A stretch of DNA of 64,000 nt from Nageia nagi (GCA_050084985.1 JBITNC010000001.1:93496001-93560000); one strand, 5' to 3'; numbered from the stretch's first letter, positions 23,717 to 35,597 are shown. Numbers and translations: made by a program. The notes: generated from the letters alone by a model not told the origin.

Positions 23717-25230
23717 TGATCACCTACCCTTTTTAGGATCTAGTAGCTCATCCAACTAATATTGAGTTCCTCCTTCAATTCCATCTCTAGCAACCTATTG
23801 GAGTTTGTCTTTCTCTATAATGCAGACTCTCTTTTTTTGGACACCTACATTTGTTGATTTCAATTTAATTTGAGTTTATTTTATAGCTTGATTTTTTGGT
23901 CCTTTCTTATGAGGGGTGATTACAATATTGTTAATAGGATGAATCTCTAATGAAAATTTTATTTGAAATTAGGAAGGGCCACCTATCATGTTGGTGTCCA
24001 TTTCTGATAGTGGGTGTTCATGGCCAGATGACCCTTCACCTAAACCTAGTTTTGGATCTATGGAGTACAAGGGATTGTTGACTATAGGAGGAATAAATGA
24101 TTGGTGTATGTCCAAAGTTGATGTAGGAGGCTCATTCATAGGTGGAGTGTGTGTTTGGTTTTCCATGGTATCATTAGATTGCAAACAAGTAAAATGGTTA
24201 TGATCATGGGCTACCTTAGGGGTTTCTTTAGGTGTGCTATTAGTTCAACTACTTTCATGTAGGTGAGAAGGAGGTTTACCTATATGATTCTTGCATATTT
24301 GATATTGAAATACATCAACATCAATCTCTTGCATTGAATTCTTTGGCATTGCTTAGGATAGGTTTGGGCAAGATGTCCATAGTTTGAGTAGACCCAGTAG
24401 CAAAAAGGTATGCATTCATAATCAACTTTGTGAATCATATTGAGTCCATCATCAAGGATCTTGATGTAAACATTTTTAGGTAAATGGGCTTTGAGATCCA
24501 AGTGGATGTATATCCTAGCATATTTGATAGCTTTGCATTCAATGGTGCAATCAAAAGTGCATAGGTATACACCAAGCACATTCCTAGTGGACTCAAAAAC
24601 TTCTTCATCCTAGAGTTCTTGAGGAAGGTTTGGGAATCTAACCCAACAATTTCTTCTATTGGATTCTCAATGCTTATCTTGAATTCAAGGTGCTAAGGCT
24701 TCACAAATATACTAGATCTTCCATAGAACTGGGGTCTATCTTCAAACACATAATCCCTATTATCCTCTATAGAAACATTACCAATAAATAGCCATTGGAG
24801 TAGTGTTCAAATTTTACCTCACCCTTTGTATCCCAAGTACATGCTATCTAATATTTGATGGATTAGGTATGGATTCTAGATCCCATGAAATGATAGATAA
24901 TACCCTGCTTCCCTAGAGTTTTAATGCCCTAGTTGATCCACTAGCTCCTAATTTCTACCAATGGCATGTCTAGAGATGCTTTTAAATAGCCATTTTCATT
25001 TTAATTAGGGTCTTGGTGTAGGGAACACATTCATTTGAAAAGGTTTTTTGAACCTACTAGATGATGCATCATGTGAGTCTTATTCCATAGTGCATAGTGG
25101 AAGGAAGTTCTCATTTGAGTGGCAAGGGAACCTCCAAAGCCAACCTCCATGGAGGAATCTAGGCTTGCCATTGTGGATACATCCTCAAGTGGTGGCAGAG
25201 AGCAGGGTTCCAATTGACCAAGTTCCCATA
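23717..25230 (-). pseudogene. LINE ORF1 (DUF4283-like, zinc knuckle)
   Basis: Minus-strand segments: 25031-25213 (N-terminal, low complexity); about 24760-24600 with DRPQFYGRSSIFVKP and HLEFKIS; then 24280-24579 with KYARIYIHLDLKAHLPKNVY, the DUF4283 C-terminal signature, followed by CIPFCYWVYSNYGHLAQTYPK. The last is a CCHC knuckle in which two Cys have become Tyr. The 23969-24184 frame is a Pro/Ser-rich tail. Plant LINE ORF1 proteins bind the element RNA. No intact frame remains. Confidence 0.8.
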
Positions 25231-25266
25231 GAGTCCAAAGCCTAGTGTGAAAAAGTATTATGGCTT

Positions 25267-25281
25267 TAGGTTATAATTTAC
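25267..25281. repeat. LINE target-site duplication, right copy
   Basis: Matches 4815-4829 with one C/T difference. Confidence 0.85.
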
Positions 25282-26589
25282 TATAAATAGTTTAATGATT
25301 ATCTATTTTTTAGATACAAATATGATTAGTTATCATCCCATTAAATATTGGTATAAAACCTATATGATAAATGGAGGTTATAGTTTATTAAAAAGCTTAA
25401 CAACATACATTTCAAATCATATAGTTTATTATCATGGAACCTAATATTTCTAGTTTAGCATATCATTTCCTCTCTTATAGGTTTTCCTTAGTAATAAATT
25501 AGGTCAATTAGGGATAATCATGCTAAAACATGTTACAATATGTTTTTTCAATGTTAGATACAAGTGAAAAAGGTACATTTGGAGGTAGCCCATTTATAGA
25601 AACTTATGGATAATTGGGTTAACACCCCATGCATAATGTTTTATGTCTTGTTCACCTCTCCTCCATGTATGAGAAAATTTGAGGGTGTAATCATCATGAA
25701 AAATAAGCTTTGTAATATATATGGTAGGATTCCTTAATGAAGAGCTAGGGATCAAACTCACTTACTACCTCATTCCTCTCATATATATTTTTAGGAACCC
25801 TTATTTTTGCAATGAATCCAAATAACAAAATACCTAAATCCAATGTTGGTAATGAATTGCATTTTATCATGTTTTGTATTTTAGCAATGTATTGTAGTAA
25901 TGTTATGGTACATAAGGTCTATAATAGACTGAAATCATGGGATTTGAATACAAAACCATTATTGTTGTAATGAATCTAAATACCAAAACATCTAAATTTG
26001 GTGTTTGTAATGGATCACATTTTATTATGTTTTTGTATTTTAGCACTATATTTTAGGGAACTCAATCTAGTACAACAATGATAAGTTTTTTTACTTGAGT
26101 CTTGTTATCTCTTTAATAAGAGGTGATGAAGATAACTAAACTACAAAATAAGCTAACAAACATGGTAAGTCAATTTATTGGTATGATGATATTATTATAG
26201 TTATGGGTACCCTAAATAAATTCAATTTTAACCAAATTCTTCATAACTTAAATTAGACTATAGTAATAGGTATGATTCAAAAACAAAATAGTAAAAATTA
26301 AAGCATGAATAACTTAAAATTTAACAAAATTCTTCATTTTTTGTAACAAAAAAACTAAATGGCAAGAAATTGGGTACTCAAATAGCTAGAGAGGGCTATA
26401 AGAGGATGTAGGGCAATGGAGGATAGATTCAAGGCATTGAGAAATGAAATCATGTTATAAGCTAACAGTAATCATCATAGATCAAAATTTTGTACTAAAG
26501 AGATGAGAATGAGGGCCTATAGGGATTTTTCATGGGGGTTATAGTTTATGAAATAAAATTTTGATATGTAAAACTAAAATCTTAGTCTT
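25282..26589. other. non-coding spacer with a 165-bp direct duplication
   Basis: 25799-25915 and about 25963-26056 are related: both have ttattttt/gttg..aatgaatc(c/t)aaata.caaaa and end in ttttgtattttagca. The spacing is about 165 bp. No gene is supported. 26340-26540 is slightly richer in G but has no convincing frame. Confidence 0.55.
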
Positions 26590-26700
26590 TAAAAACCAAA
26601 ATTTCATTTTTGGTTTGGGACTCCAAACCAAAATTTCATTTTTGGTTTTGGACTCCAAACCAAAATAAAATTTTAGTTTTTAAAGATTGAAATTTCATTT
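26590..26700. repeat. palindromic 43-bp tandem units
   Basis: The stretch caaaatttcatttttggttt, then gggactccaaac, repeats at about 26598 and 26640. Each unit can fold because TTTTGGTTTggGACTCCAAACCAAAA is nearly self-complementary. Confidence 0.7.
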
Positions 26701-26889
26701 CATTTTTTTATCAAGATGGAGAAAAAAAATTGGTCTTTAAAAACCAAACTTTTGTTTTACTCTACTTTGTTTATAAGTAAGAAGTGTCCAACTAAAGTGT
26801 AACTAACTTCTTTCACTTACCCATGAGCCATATCCAATATTTTCCTACTTGGTGGATATTTTGTAGAAAAATTGCAAAACATATCTAGT

Positions 26890-29059
26890 CTAGAACTTGG
26901 CCTAACAAAACCCATCTCTCTTGAATGCCACATGAATTTCTTTATACTAATAGCCTTACTCAATGCATTAGCAATATTTTCCTCTATGTCCACTTTTTCA
27001 ACAACACTTCCTTCTATTCAACCATGTCCCTAATGAAGTTGTACTAAACATCAATATGCTTAGGTTGTGCATGAAATACAAGATTCTTATCCAAGAATAT
27101 AGCACTTTGGATATCATAATTTACTTGCATAATGCCTTGTGCAAAACTAATATTAGCACATAATCTTTATAACCATATTGCTTGCATGAGTGGCTTCCAT
27201 GTTTTAAGATTCAATAGTTTAAAGGAAAACAACAACTTGAATTTTATTCATCCAACTAATGGCTCCTCCAAACAAATTGAATACATAGCTGCTAGTAGAT
27301 CTCCTATTCTCAAGATCTTATACCCAATCTACATCAACAAAACCCTCAATATTTAAGAATTTTACCTTTCTTTTTCCTTGATAATATATTAAAAAATTAG
27401 TTGTACCATGTAAATATCTTAGCACTCTATTCACATCAGTATAGTGCTCTTTTCTAGGCTTATACATGTATCTACTTATAACTCCCACTACATGTGCAAT
27501 ATCTGGTCTACTATAAACCATCATATACATCAAACTCCCAATAACATTTCCATAAGGAACATGAGATATTTTTACAACTTATTCTTTTTCTTTGGGCATT
27601 ATTCAATAAATAATTTTGTTTCCAAATCTATAGGAGTATTCATAGGTTTGGAATCATGCATATTGAATCTCTTCAATATAGTCTCAACATATTTTTTTTT
27701 AATCTAGCCACAACTTTATATTTGACCTATCTCTCCATATTTGCATGCTCAAAATGCAATTTGTAGGTCCAAGATCTTTCATATCAAATTATTATGCTAA
27801 CAAATACTTCATAATAGTGGCTATTTTATTAGTGTTCCTAATCAATAATATATCATCAACATACAATTCTATTATAAAAAAATCATCACCAACTTGTTTC
27901 ATGTATATACAATGACCAACATTACTATGAAAAAAAACAAGTCCTAAAATGTAAGTATCAAATTTCTGATACCACATCATAGGTGACTATTTCATTTCAT
28001 ATAAAACATTTTTTAACTTACAATTAAGATTATCATTTCCTTCCTCAACAAATCCTTTAAGTTGTTTCATATAAATTTCCTCCTCAAGTCTCCATGAATG
28101 AAATAAGTTTTCACATCCATTTTCTCTATTTCCAAATCAAATGCAACAACCACAGATAAAAGATATCTTATTGAGGTCAACTTTGAAACATGAGACGATA
28201 AATCACCATAGTAAATTCCCTCTACCTATGAATAACCTTTGCTAACAAGGTGAGTTTTATATTTCTTAACATTTTCTTCAACATTTTTGCTTCTTCTTGA
28301 GGACCCATTTGCAACTAATTGACTTTCTTTCAATAGACAATTATACCATAGTCTATGGCCTATTCTTTTATATAAAAATCATTTCTTCATTCATGGTCTC
28401 TTCTTAAATATTTTCCTTTTAAGAATTAATTGCTTCTTTAACAATTCTAGGATCTTCATCAGTAACACATAAAGAAAAAGAATAATAAAAATTAGGTGGG
28501 TTATACCTTTTAGGTTTTGTTATGTCATGTGTTGATCTCCTTAACATTGGTGTATGAAACTCTTATAACTTGTTCATATTATTCTACTTTTGTTGAGTAG
28601 TACCCATCTTACATACACTCAAATTGCACCTTTTTTAGTTCTTCTTATATTACTTCCTTCCTAGGATCACTCTTTAGTTCTCTAAATGCCACATCTGTAT
28701 TGCAGGTAATACTCTTACTTTATGGATTCCCAAGTTTATAACCTTTAACACCATATTTATAACTAATAAAGTTAGAATTAACAACCTTATTATCAATCTT
28801 ACTCCTTTTTATTCTTTAGAATATGCATGAATGCATCACCACCAAAAACTATAATATGTGATAGAGAAGGTTTCTTACCAAGCAATGCTTCAAATGGAGT
28901 TTGGTTAGGAAAAGCTGATGTAGGTGAAAAAATTTGATAGGTAGCATTTTTTTTCCACTGCTTTTTCCCATAATTCTTATGCCAATCCAACACTAATGAA
29001 CATACTCCTTGCCTTTTCTATATAAGAGATCTATTTAGTCTCTCAGCAAATCTATCCTC
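26890..29059 (-). pseudogene. copia pol, 3' half (integrase end, RT, RNase H)
   Basis: Reading the minus strand from 29059: the A-E-R-L-N-R-S motif of the integrase core; 28799-28993 with SPTSAFPNQTPFEALLGKKP and IVFGGDAFMH (integrase C-terminal side); then at about 28090-28000 RLEEEIYMKQLKGFVEEGND. The 27792-27980 frame has SPMMWYQKFDTYILGL nearby and ELYVDDILLI, an intact YVDD catalytic motif. 27318-27533 has MMYMMVYSRPDIAHVVGVIS and RVLRYLHGTTNF. Then RNase H at about 27340-27130 with VDVDWV, NRRSTSSYVFNLFGGAISW, and a C-terminal EKVDIEENIANALSK (N for the usual D). Several stops and frameshifts. Confidence 0.92.
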
Positions 29060-29064
29060 TTGAG
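29060..29064. repeat. Ty3-B target-site duplication, left (TTGAG)
   Basis: TTGAG abuts TGATGAG of the 5' LTR. The matching copy is at 60695-60699. Confidence 0.88.
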
Positions 29065-29200
29065 TGATGAGCTAAAATAATTATCTCATCTTAATATAAA
29101 AACAACACTATTATAATACCATAGGGATGCTCTAGTAATATGATTGTGTGTTTTAATATGCTTAATTAATCTAAATAGATTAAGATGTCATACTTTCTTA
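29065..29200 (+). repeat. Ty3-B 5' LTR, first part
   Basis: Aligns with 59465-59600: catcactattataatgcca, ctctagtaat.tgattgt, and ctaaatagattaagatgt are shared. It stops at A29200, where the Helitron begins. Confidence 0.9.
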
Positions 29201-30859
29201 TTACACTAAGAGGCATTCCTATAGTGGTAGCCAAGGGGGCGAGGGAGCCAAAATGTCACTCTATCTATATGTCTGTCATAAATAATGAACTAAATTGAAT
29301 TTGAAAAACTTAAATTTTAATATTAAATCAAATCTATTTGTTATTTTAATAATTATAATAAATAAAAGAAACTTTTTAACAATTTTATTTCACAAAACAA
29401 TTGGCACTTCTCTCTCTTCCATTTCAACTATAACAGTTGGCATTTTCAAAGTGTAAAAACTTTTCATTTCTTGATCTATGCCATTTGAAACTGTAATAGT
29501 TTCCACTTTGCATTTTGGACTTCATGCTTCTAGGTATATTTCTCATTGATTATATTTGATTGTATACAATGATTTATAATTTAATCCAACCAATTTTGAG
29601 CATGAATTCAATATTTTATATGAATATGTAGTGCTAATTTACTTATTTATGTCATAGAATTACAAGTGTATATATAAATCTTAATTTATGAAAGCATTAA
29701 GCTTATCTTTGTATGATTGTGTAGTCTACCTTGTCTGTTGATTTCAATTTATATATGTGGCCTTCAATACTTTGATTCTAAACATGTCTACTCTTTAATA
29801 CATTTATTTTACCAAATTGTGATACATCGTAAAGAAATAAAGATATTCATTCTTCTATTATAAAGATTTATATTAGTTTCTATATACAATTAATTTCTAT
29901 AATTTATAATTAGTTCTCTACTCATATATCATGTATTTTATATTAAAATTTGAGTTTTGTTCAAAGTCTTTCAATTTGAGGCAAAGATACCCACATCAAT
30001 AACCATGGCTTTTGATTTGAAAAAAACTTGGGCTATTGAGAGATCAAGCTTCTATATTGTTATTTGAATTTGAAACCATTCTTAGTTTGAGTTTAGAAAA
30101 ACATGTGTGATGAGATGAAATATTTAAATCAAATAAATTAAAGATTAAATTAAATATTTCAATCAAATAAATTGAAAGTTTAAATAAGAAATATTTTTAT
30201 ACATATAATATAACACATAATTATATTATATATATTATTTGGAATTATATTATTAATTAATTTTAAATTATATTTTTAATATTTCATAAGATAAGTTGTC
30301 ATAACATTTTATATAAAAAAAAATTATTAATAACATATCATTATTAAAAATAAAAATAATATTAATATTAATATCAATAATAACATCATCAATATTTTTT
30401 TATCTCAAAATAATTTTTACAATAATTTATATAAATTTAAAATATATAAGATATTCAAAATAAAAAAAAATATTAATATTATTGTGAAAAGTGAAAAATA
30501 TAAATACTTATAGATTGTTGATAATAAGGGTAAATTATATTATCAAAATGTGGTGAGGAATTTTGTTTGAACCCCAAGAAAACCAATCACAAAATTATTT
30601 CCAAAATACAAAACTGCTACCCAGCTATAACTAGTGGTAGCTAATGTAATATGCAAAAAACTATTAACAAAATAAATTTTAATGATACCCATCTATAACC
30701 TATTAGTAGCCCCAATGTAACCTACTTTATAAATTGATTAAATAGAAAATCATCAAATTATTATCAAAATGCATCTAAATCATAGCTAGGATGCAACCAA
30801 ACTACCTCTTTATTACTGAGATATTCTAATCAATAAATCCTTTGTTCAACCCAAAGGTG

Positions 30860-32160
30860 GGCTGAGATTTATTGATCAAATGTAGAGTTGATTTCTTTCC
30901 ATTCACTATATCTTTTTCGGTGACTTTCTCTCTAGTATCTCCTCAGGATGGTCTCCCTACATTTCTTTGTCCAACATTTGTTGTCTTTATTTGTTTTTGG
31001 GATTCCATATTGGCCTTCTTCCTTTCATGTTGTTATTTATTGACTATTTGCATTCCTTTCTTTTTTTTCACCCTCCGTATTCTTTCTATGTCTTCCTCTT
31101 CCATAACTTTCATATCTTTTGTCTTGTATTCTAAAAAATTTGAATTGTAATTCATTTCTTCTCTATCTATTCCTTCTAAAATCCGATTGTATTCTTTTTA
31201 TTTTTTCCTATTTTTTAATTTTTGGAATGACTTCCACCCTTGCTCTTTTTGTTTATCTTCATACTCCTTTTCATTTTTTTCTTTTTCTCTCCTTTCTTAA
31301 TCCCTTTCCTCTTCTTTTCAAGGAAATTCTTTGCATAGTGCTCATAACTCTTATAAATTCCACATTGTACTAGCAAATTTTCATATATAATTGATTACAT
31401 CAATTTTCTTCCATATTCTATTTTATATTTTATCTCCTTCATCATAGGTTTGGAAATATCTAAATTAACCACAAATCTTGCTTCTGTAAACTTAAGTTTT
31501 AATCTTTTGATCGCTCAATTATGAAAAGGGATCCAACAAGATGGGTGAAGTTTGAGTAGTGATACCCATGTTGGAATGAGGTTGAAATTTTCACTTTCAA
31601 GGGAGAAGGTTTTATCCCATATTTTATCACTTTTTGCATATCATCATCAAATTGAAATTTGAATAATAAAAATTCTCTTGGGAGAAAAACTAGGGATACT
31701 CAACTTTTGTACTCCATATTATTTTTATCCAACTTTGAATCATATCTAGAGGGGTTCATACCCCAACAAAGAAACCAATAAGGGTTGATTTTAGCCCATC
31801 CTCTTCCTTCTTTGTTATACATTTTGGAATTAATATGCTAAGCTCATAATTAGAGAATTCAATCTCTAGTACCATCCTAATTTCCTCTTTTATGAATGGT
31901 TTTTCTACATCAATATGTTTTTTCATTCCTTGGGGGGCTTTGGATCATGTCATAATCTTGATTTATTCATTGTATTTCAAAAATTATTCGATTATATTTT
32001 GGCAATATTATAGCTTCTCTAAACTATAATTTGCTTAATAATTATATGTTGTTCTTTTGAAACAATTCATCCATGCTTCTATTACTTTATCCTCATACTT
32101 TTGTTACTGTATGCTCGCGCTTCTTCTACATTTTCCTTGGAAACCCTAAAATTTCACACA
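30860..32160 (-). pseudogene. DUF4283/zinc-knuckle-like relic inside Helitron
   Basis: Minus-strand reading shows, at about 31700-31560, LPREFLLFKFQFDDDMQKVI and KPSPLKVKISTSF. At 31460-31330 it has DISKPMMKEIKYKIEYGRKL then NLLVQCGIYKSYEHYAKNF, aligning with the DUF4283 end and a CCHC knuckle whose Cys residues are partly lost. A long Lys/Glu-rich basic tail follows (31330-30870). This layout is that of plant LINE ORF1-type or captured DUF4283 proteins. No endonuclease or RT follows, so it is either a LINE scrap or host sequence captured by the Helitron. Many stops. Confidence 0.5.
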
Positions 32161-33612
32161 TTAAATGATTATCACTTATTCAATTGAAAATAATTATACA
32201 TTGTTTAGATACAAGTCAATAATATATTAAAGTTAGTACTATTAATGCAAAAGTTGTAATCTTAATAATGTTTTTTAATATAATACCTCTAAATTTTAAT
32301 ATTAATAGCTTAGAAACAAATGATGAAAAACTCCCAACCATTTTACAATATAGTAGTTTGCAAATAGAGACATGGGACATGAAGAAGAAAGTAAACACAT
32401 AAAATATTAAATTTAAAAAATAAATATAAACATTGTATGATTTTTTTTTTTTAAATATCTTATCCTTGAAACTCTATTAAGGAGTTTAATTGGGTTATAT
32501 AATACTTATAGGCATTTATCTCTAAATAGGTATATATCTTTAAAAGTATATGATTGTAAACATTATTTGAAGAGTACAATAATGAAAATGAGGAACAAAA
32601 AATTCTATCATTCTATATAATGTGTTTACTTTATGCTCTAATCAAGGTGATAATAATGCAATTTAAAAACCTAAAGTATGAGGTTCTTTCGATCTTATAT
32701 ATACATGAACAACTAAGCTCACCAAGTGCATCATAGACATAATTGAAAAACTCAAAATATCACATGAATAATGTTAAGTGCCTATAGACAAAATCATGGA
32801 ATCTTTGTAACAAATAAAAATTAAAGTTTATCATCCTAACCTTAAATGGAAAGTGAGAGATATGAATGTAAAATTCATAAGATGTCATATGAAGAACATT
32901 ACAAGCTTACACTCAAAGGAGTTATTTAGAAACCTCCCAATGTAATATTTTAGATGCTTACACTATGCCCAAATTATCTCTTAAAATAATAAATTACATC
33001 AACCTAAGGCAATATGCATGTAAGTCGAAACTCTAAAGTGGAAGGTTGTATTGCATCCTAACATATATGAGATCCTTCAAGCTTATCTATACATGAACAA
33101 CCTTTATATAAATTATTTAATATTATTCATGATATATTTAGAAATCTTTTAGTGTGAAATTTTAAACATAAAGTTTGTACATCATAACCATACAAATGAA
33201 AGAATATATATAATATCCATCAAGCTTATCTATATATGAACAACCAATCTCATCAAGCATATCATAAACATACTTGAAAAATTTCAACATATCACATGAA
33301 AAACATCCAAAAACTCTCCATATTGATATTTATATTTTTATATTTATATATCTAATTGAAATAATATCATACATCACCTTAAGATGGTAGTCATGTAAAT
33401 TTAAACTCTAGAGTGTAAGGATCTATACATCCTAACCCTAGTAATGAAAGAAAAAATAAAAGTTTCATCAAGCTTATATATACATGAAAAATCAATCTTA
33501 CCAAGTACATCATAGACATTATATTTAAATAAATAGGTGATAAAAGGATTAGTGGATATCATAATGTGTTTAATATTTATCATGGATTAGAATGATATTT
33601 TATTTTTTGATG
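32161..33612. repeat. degenerate repeats inside the non-autonomous Helitron
   Basis: A phrase like cttatctatacatgaacaac, followed by caatctcatcaagcatatcataaacat, recurs at about 32690, 33075, 33222 and 33470 with irregular spacing. The paired phrase aactctaaagtg or gtaagtc(a)aaactct occurs at about 33025 and 33395. No gene is seen in this interval. Confidence 0.55.
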
Positions 33613-33668
33613 AATTTTTATGTATCTCTTAATATTACAATCCAATAATCACATGATCACTAATGCCA

Positions 33669-33734
33669 CTAGCTTTGATATAACCCCTTATATATCAAAA
33701 AACCCAAGAGATATCATTTTTGAGGTGCCTATCT
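33669..33734 (+). repeat. Helitron 3' terminal hairpin, left arm
   Basis: ctagctttgatataacccct and onwards matches the left arm of the hairpin at 51539-51604. The right arm begins about 33757 and is broken at 33785 by the TRIM, finishing at 35558-35597 with ...tcaaatCTAG. Confidence 0.88.
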
Positions 33735-33780
33735 TGGGTATATCAATACTAAGAAATGATATAGGTAACTCAAGAATGAT

Positions 33781-33785
33781 ATCTC
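33781..33785. repeat. TRIM target-site duplication, left (ATCTC)
   Basis: ATCTC recurs at 35553-35557 on the other side. Removing the TRIM and one copy restores the hairpin arm. Confidence 0.92.
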
Positions 33786-33912
33786 TGAAGGAGAAACTCC
33801 AAAAGCCAAATATTGTATTAATTGGATCTCCTATAAATACATGTATACTCACACACCTAAAACTATTAATGATCACAAATTACCTTAATCCCTAAGGATT
33901 AGGTTTCTAACA
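33786..33912 (-). repeat. TRIM 3' LTR
   Basis: 127 bp, no difference seen from 35426-35552. A TATAAATA-like box lies inside (ctataaataca, plus strand). Confidence 0.95.
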
Positions 33913-33984
33913 TTCCCTCCTTTAATCTGCAAGGGATTAAGAATACAAAGATGCCTCTAGGTGTGTAGTAGATGCTACAAAACA

Positions 33985-34105
33985 TTTCTGGAGCTTTTTC
34001 TACAGCCTTTTCTAGAGCTTGACACTTTCTGGAGCTCATTTCTGGAGCTCATCTCTGGAGCTCGTTTCTAGAGCTGGTCTCTGGAGCTCATCTGGTGCAC
34101 GTCTA
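33985..34105. repeat. short tandem repeats (tctggagctcat type) in TRIM
   Basis: The unit ctggagctcatct with variants (tctagagctggt) repeats about seven times with 15-20 bp spacing. Confidence 0.85.
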
Positions 34106-35410
34106 GCACCAAAAAGCATTTGTAGTTTGGCTCCAGAAACTATTTAAAGGTTTTTGAAATGTTATGAAGCTCAAAGGATTGTAATCTTGCTCCATAGTAA
34201 TGCAATCTGTTATCTGATGTTTCAATATTCTATAATGGTCCTTTTTTTTTCTTCATTTCTGATATGCTGGACACTTCCCTCCAAGAAGCCATCCTCCATG
34301 ATCACCACATACAGCTTGCAACTGAAGGTCTATGAGTCAGCTCTCTGACTCCACGTGATCACCACCATTCTCTTCTGCCATGCCTTCTTTCATCATGCAT
34401 GCAGATCACAACCCTCCAACCAATCATTTGGTGCCCTCACGGTGTTCCCTAGCAACCACCTCCATTTCTGCCTATCACACTTGCCTCCACCTTGCATATA
34501 GCTCATGGCTCCTTGGCCAGTAGTTTGGCATCATTTGGTCACCTCCTACATGATCTTCCATCCATCTGATCTCCTCGTCGCTTCACTCAGCCTCCTCGCT
34601 GTATCGTCACTCCCCAGAATACCATTTTTGACTCAGACTATGAAATGTTTTCCTCCTTATGTGAGCATCACAGTGTGAACCTTTGTGAGCTTCTAACACA
34701 TGGATCTCCCTTCACATCTTCTAGCAGGTCAATCTCCTTCAGCTTACGTGAGCTCCTCCACGCGAGCTCCTCCACGCAAGCTTCAGGCTTTCTCTGCACG
34801 ATCTCAATTAGATTCTTCATGCAATCTCCTCCACGTGAAAAACTAGATTAGTGCTCATGAAACATGTGAATAAAACAATAGAATTATTATTTCTCCTCCT
34901 CTACATCCTTCCTCATGAAAGTCACGCAAACATCTTCTACTCCTCCACGTAGCGTACCTCCTCCATGCAGGTCACATCTCCTCTTTTCTACTGTGCGTGG
35001 GTTTCCTTCACCATTTTTGGGTCATGCCGCCTGACTTGTTCTCCACCTAAGGCTGCATTCTTAGCTTTCAACTGTGCGATGCCTCCTCTATGAGGCATTC
35101 TCTTCTCTTCCTCAGGCTCCATGTGGGGAGGTGCAGTCCAAGACACACCCCTTTCTCCACACAGGCTCTTCTCATGATCCATGCAAGGAGATGCACTCCA
35201 ACACCCCTTTCTCTGCATGATTTTCTCTCATGCCTCCTCTAGCCATCATTCACATCTCTAGGGCAGTCCTCTACCTCTCTTCAACAGATTCAAATCCCCA
35301 TAACATATTCAAATCTTCATAACCATAGCTGAAACTATGAACCAACAAAAAAACTTCAAACCCTCATCTTGGAGGATGGGCAATGGAGTTCTCCAGATCT
35401 TCTCCAACGA

Positions 35411-35423
35411 GGCTCTGATACCA
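35411..35423 (-). promoter_or_regulatory. TRIM primer-binding site, tRNA-iMet type
   Basis: The minus strand reads TGGTATCAGAGCC, two bases inside the 5' LTR. Confidence 0.95.
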
Positions 35424-35425
35424 CT

Positions 35426-35552
35426 TGAAGGAGAAACTCCAAAAGCCAAATATTGTATTAATTGGATCTCCTATAAATACATGTATACTCACACACCTAA
35501 AACTATTAATGATCACAAATTACCTTAATCCCTAAGGATTAGGTTTCTAACA
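35426..35552 (-). repeat. TRIM 5' LTR
   Basis: Partner of 33786-33912. Confidence 0.95.
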
Positions 35553-35597
35553 ATCTCTCGATATTTTTTTATATATAAAGGGTTGTATCAAATCTAG

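Larger units (their letters stand above)
4830..25266 (-). mobile_element. L1-type plant LINE, interrupted by Ty3-A
   Basis: A full-length-looking non-LTR retrotransposon of about 5.6 kb once the 14.85-kb Ty3 insertion at 7723-22569 is removed. Reading the minus strand from 25266: ORF1 with a DUF4283-like region and a degenerate CCHC knuckle, then ORF2 with an apurinic endonuclease domain, RT, and a C-terminal zf-RVT region, ending in a short poly(A) tract at 4837-4830. A 15-bp TSD (one mismatch) flanks it at 4815-4829 and 25267-25281. Many stops and frameshifts show it is long dead. The ORF2 reading frame stops at 22575 and resumes at 7722, which proves the split. Confidence 0.93.
33786..35552 (-). 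mobile_element. TRIM-like non-autonomous LTR retrotransposon
   Basis: 1767 bp with two 127-bp LTRs (33786-33912, 35426-35552) that I read as identical, each TG...CA. On the minus strand the 5' LTR is followed after 2 bp by TGGTATCAGAGCC, the standard initiator-Met-tRNA PBS. The 3' LTR is preceded by AAAGGAGGGAA, a good PPT. A perfect ATCTC TSD flanks it. The internal region is richer in GC and CpG than its surroundings and has no gag or pol. Frames such as 34988-35218 look incidental. Identical LTRs imply a recent insertion, the youngest dated event in the window. Confidence 0.95.
29201..35597 (+). mobile_element. non-autonomous Helitron (carries nested TRIM)
   Basis: The ends are fixed by comparing the interrupted Ty3-B 5' LTR with the intact 3' LTR: LTR sequence breaks after ..tta (29200) and resumes at tttactaa (35598), so insertion was between A and T. 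The 5' 60 bp (ttacactaagaggcatt...ccaaaatgtc) match the 5' end of the RepHel Helitron (minus strand from 58477). The 3' 220 bp match its 3' end, including the long palindrome ending CTAG. Without the TRIM it is about 4.6 kb. It encodes no Rep or helicase, only a DUF4283-like relic, and would have needed the enzyme of a copy like 51539-58477. Confidence 0.9.

Noticed and set aside
30872-31373. Two plus-strand frames (92 and 84 codons) rich in Phe, Leu and Ser
   Set aside because: They are antisense to a Lys/Glu-rich tail of a DUF4283-like relic and have no motif of their own.
32660-33540. CRISPR-like array
   Set aside because: Repeats are degenerate and irregularly spaced, in a plant Helitron; no array structure.
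34988-35218. 76-codon minus-strand frame in the TRIM
   Set aside because: It arises from GC-richer repeated ctccatg/cacatgg words; no domain, and not expected in a TRIM.
33786-35552. Short tandem duplication of a 127-bp sequence
   Set aside because: TG...CA ends, iMet PBS, PPT and TSD show that these are LTRs of a TRIM.
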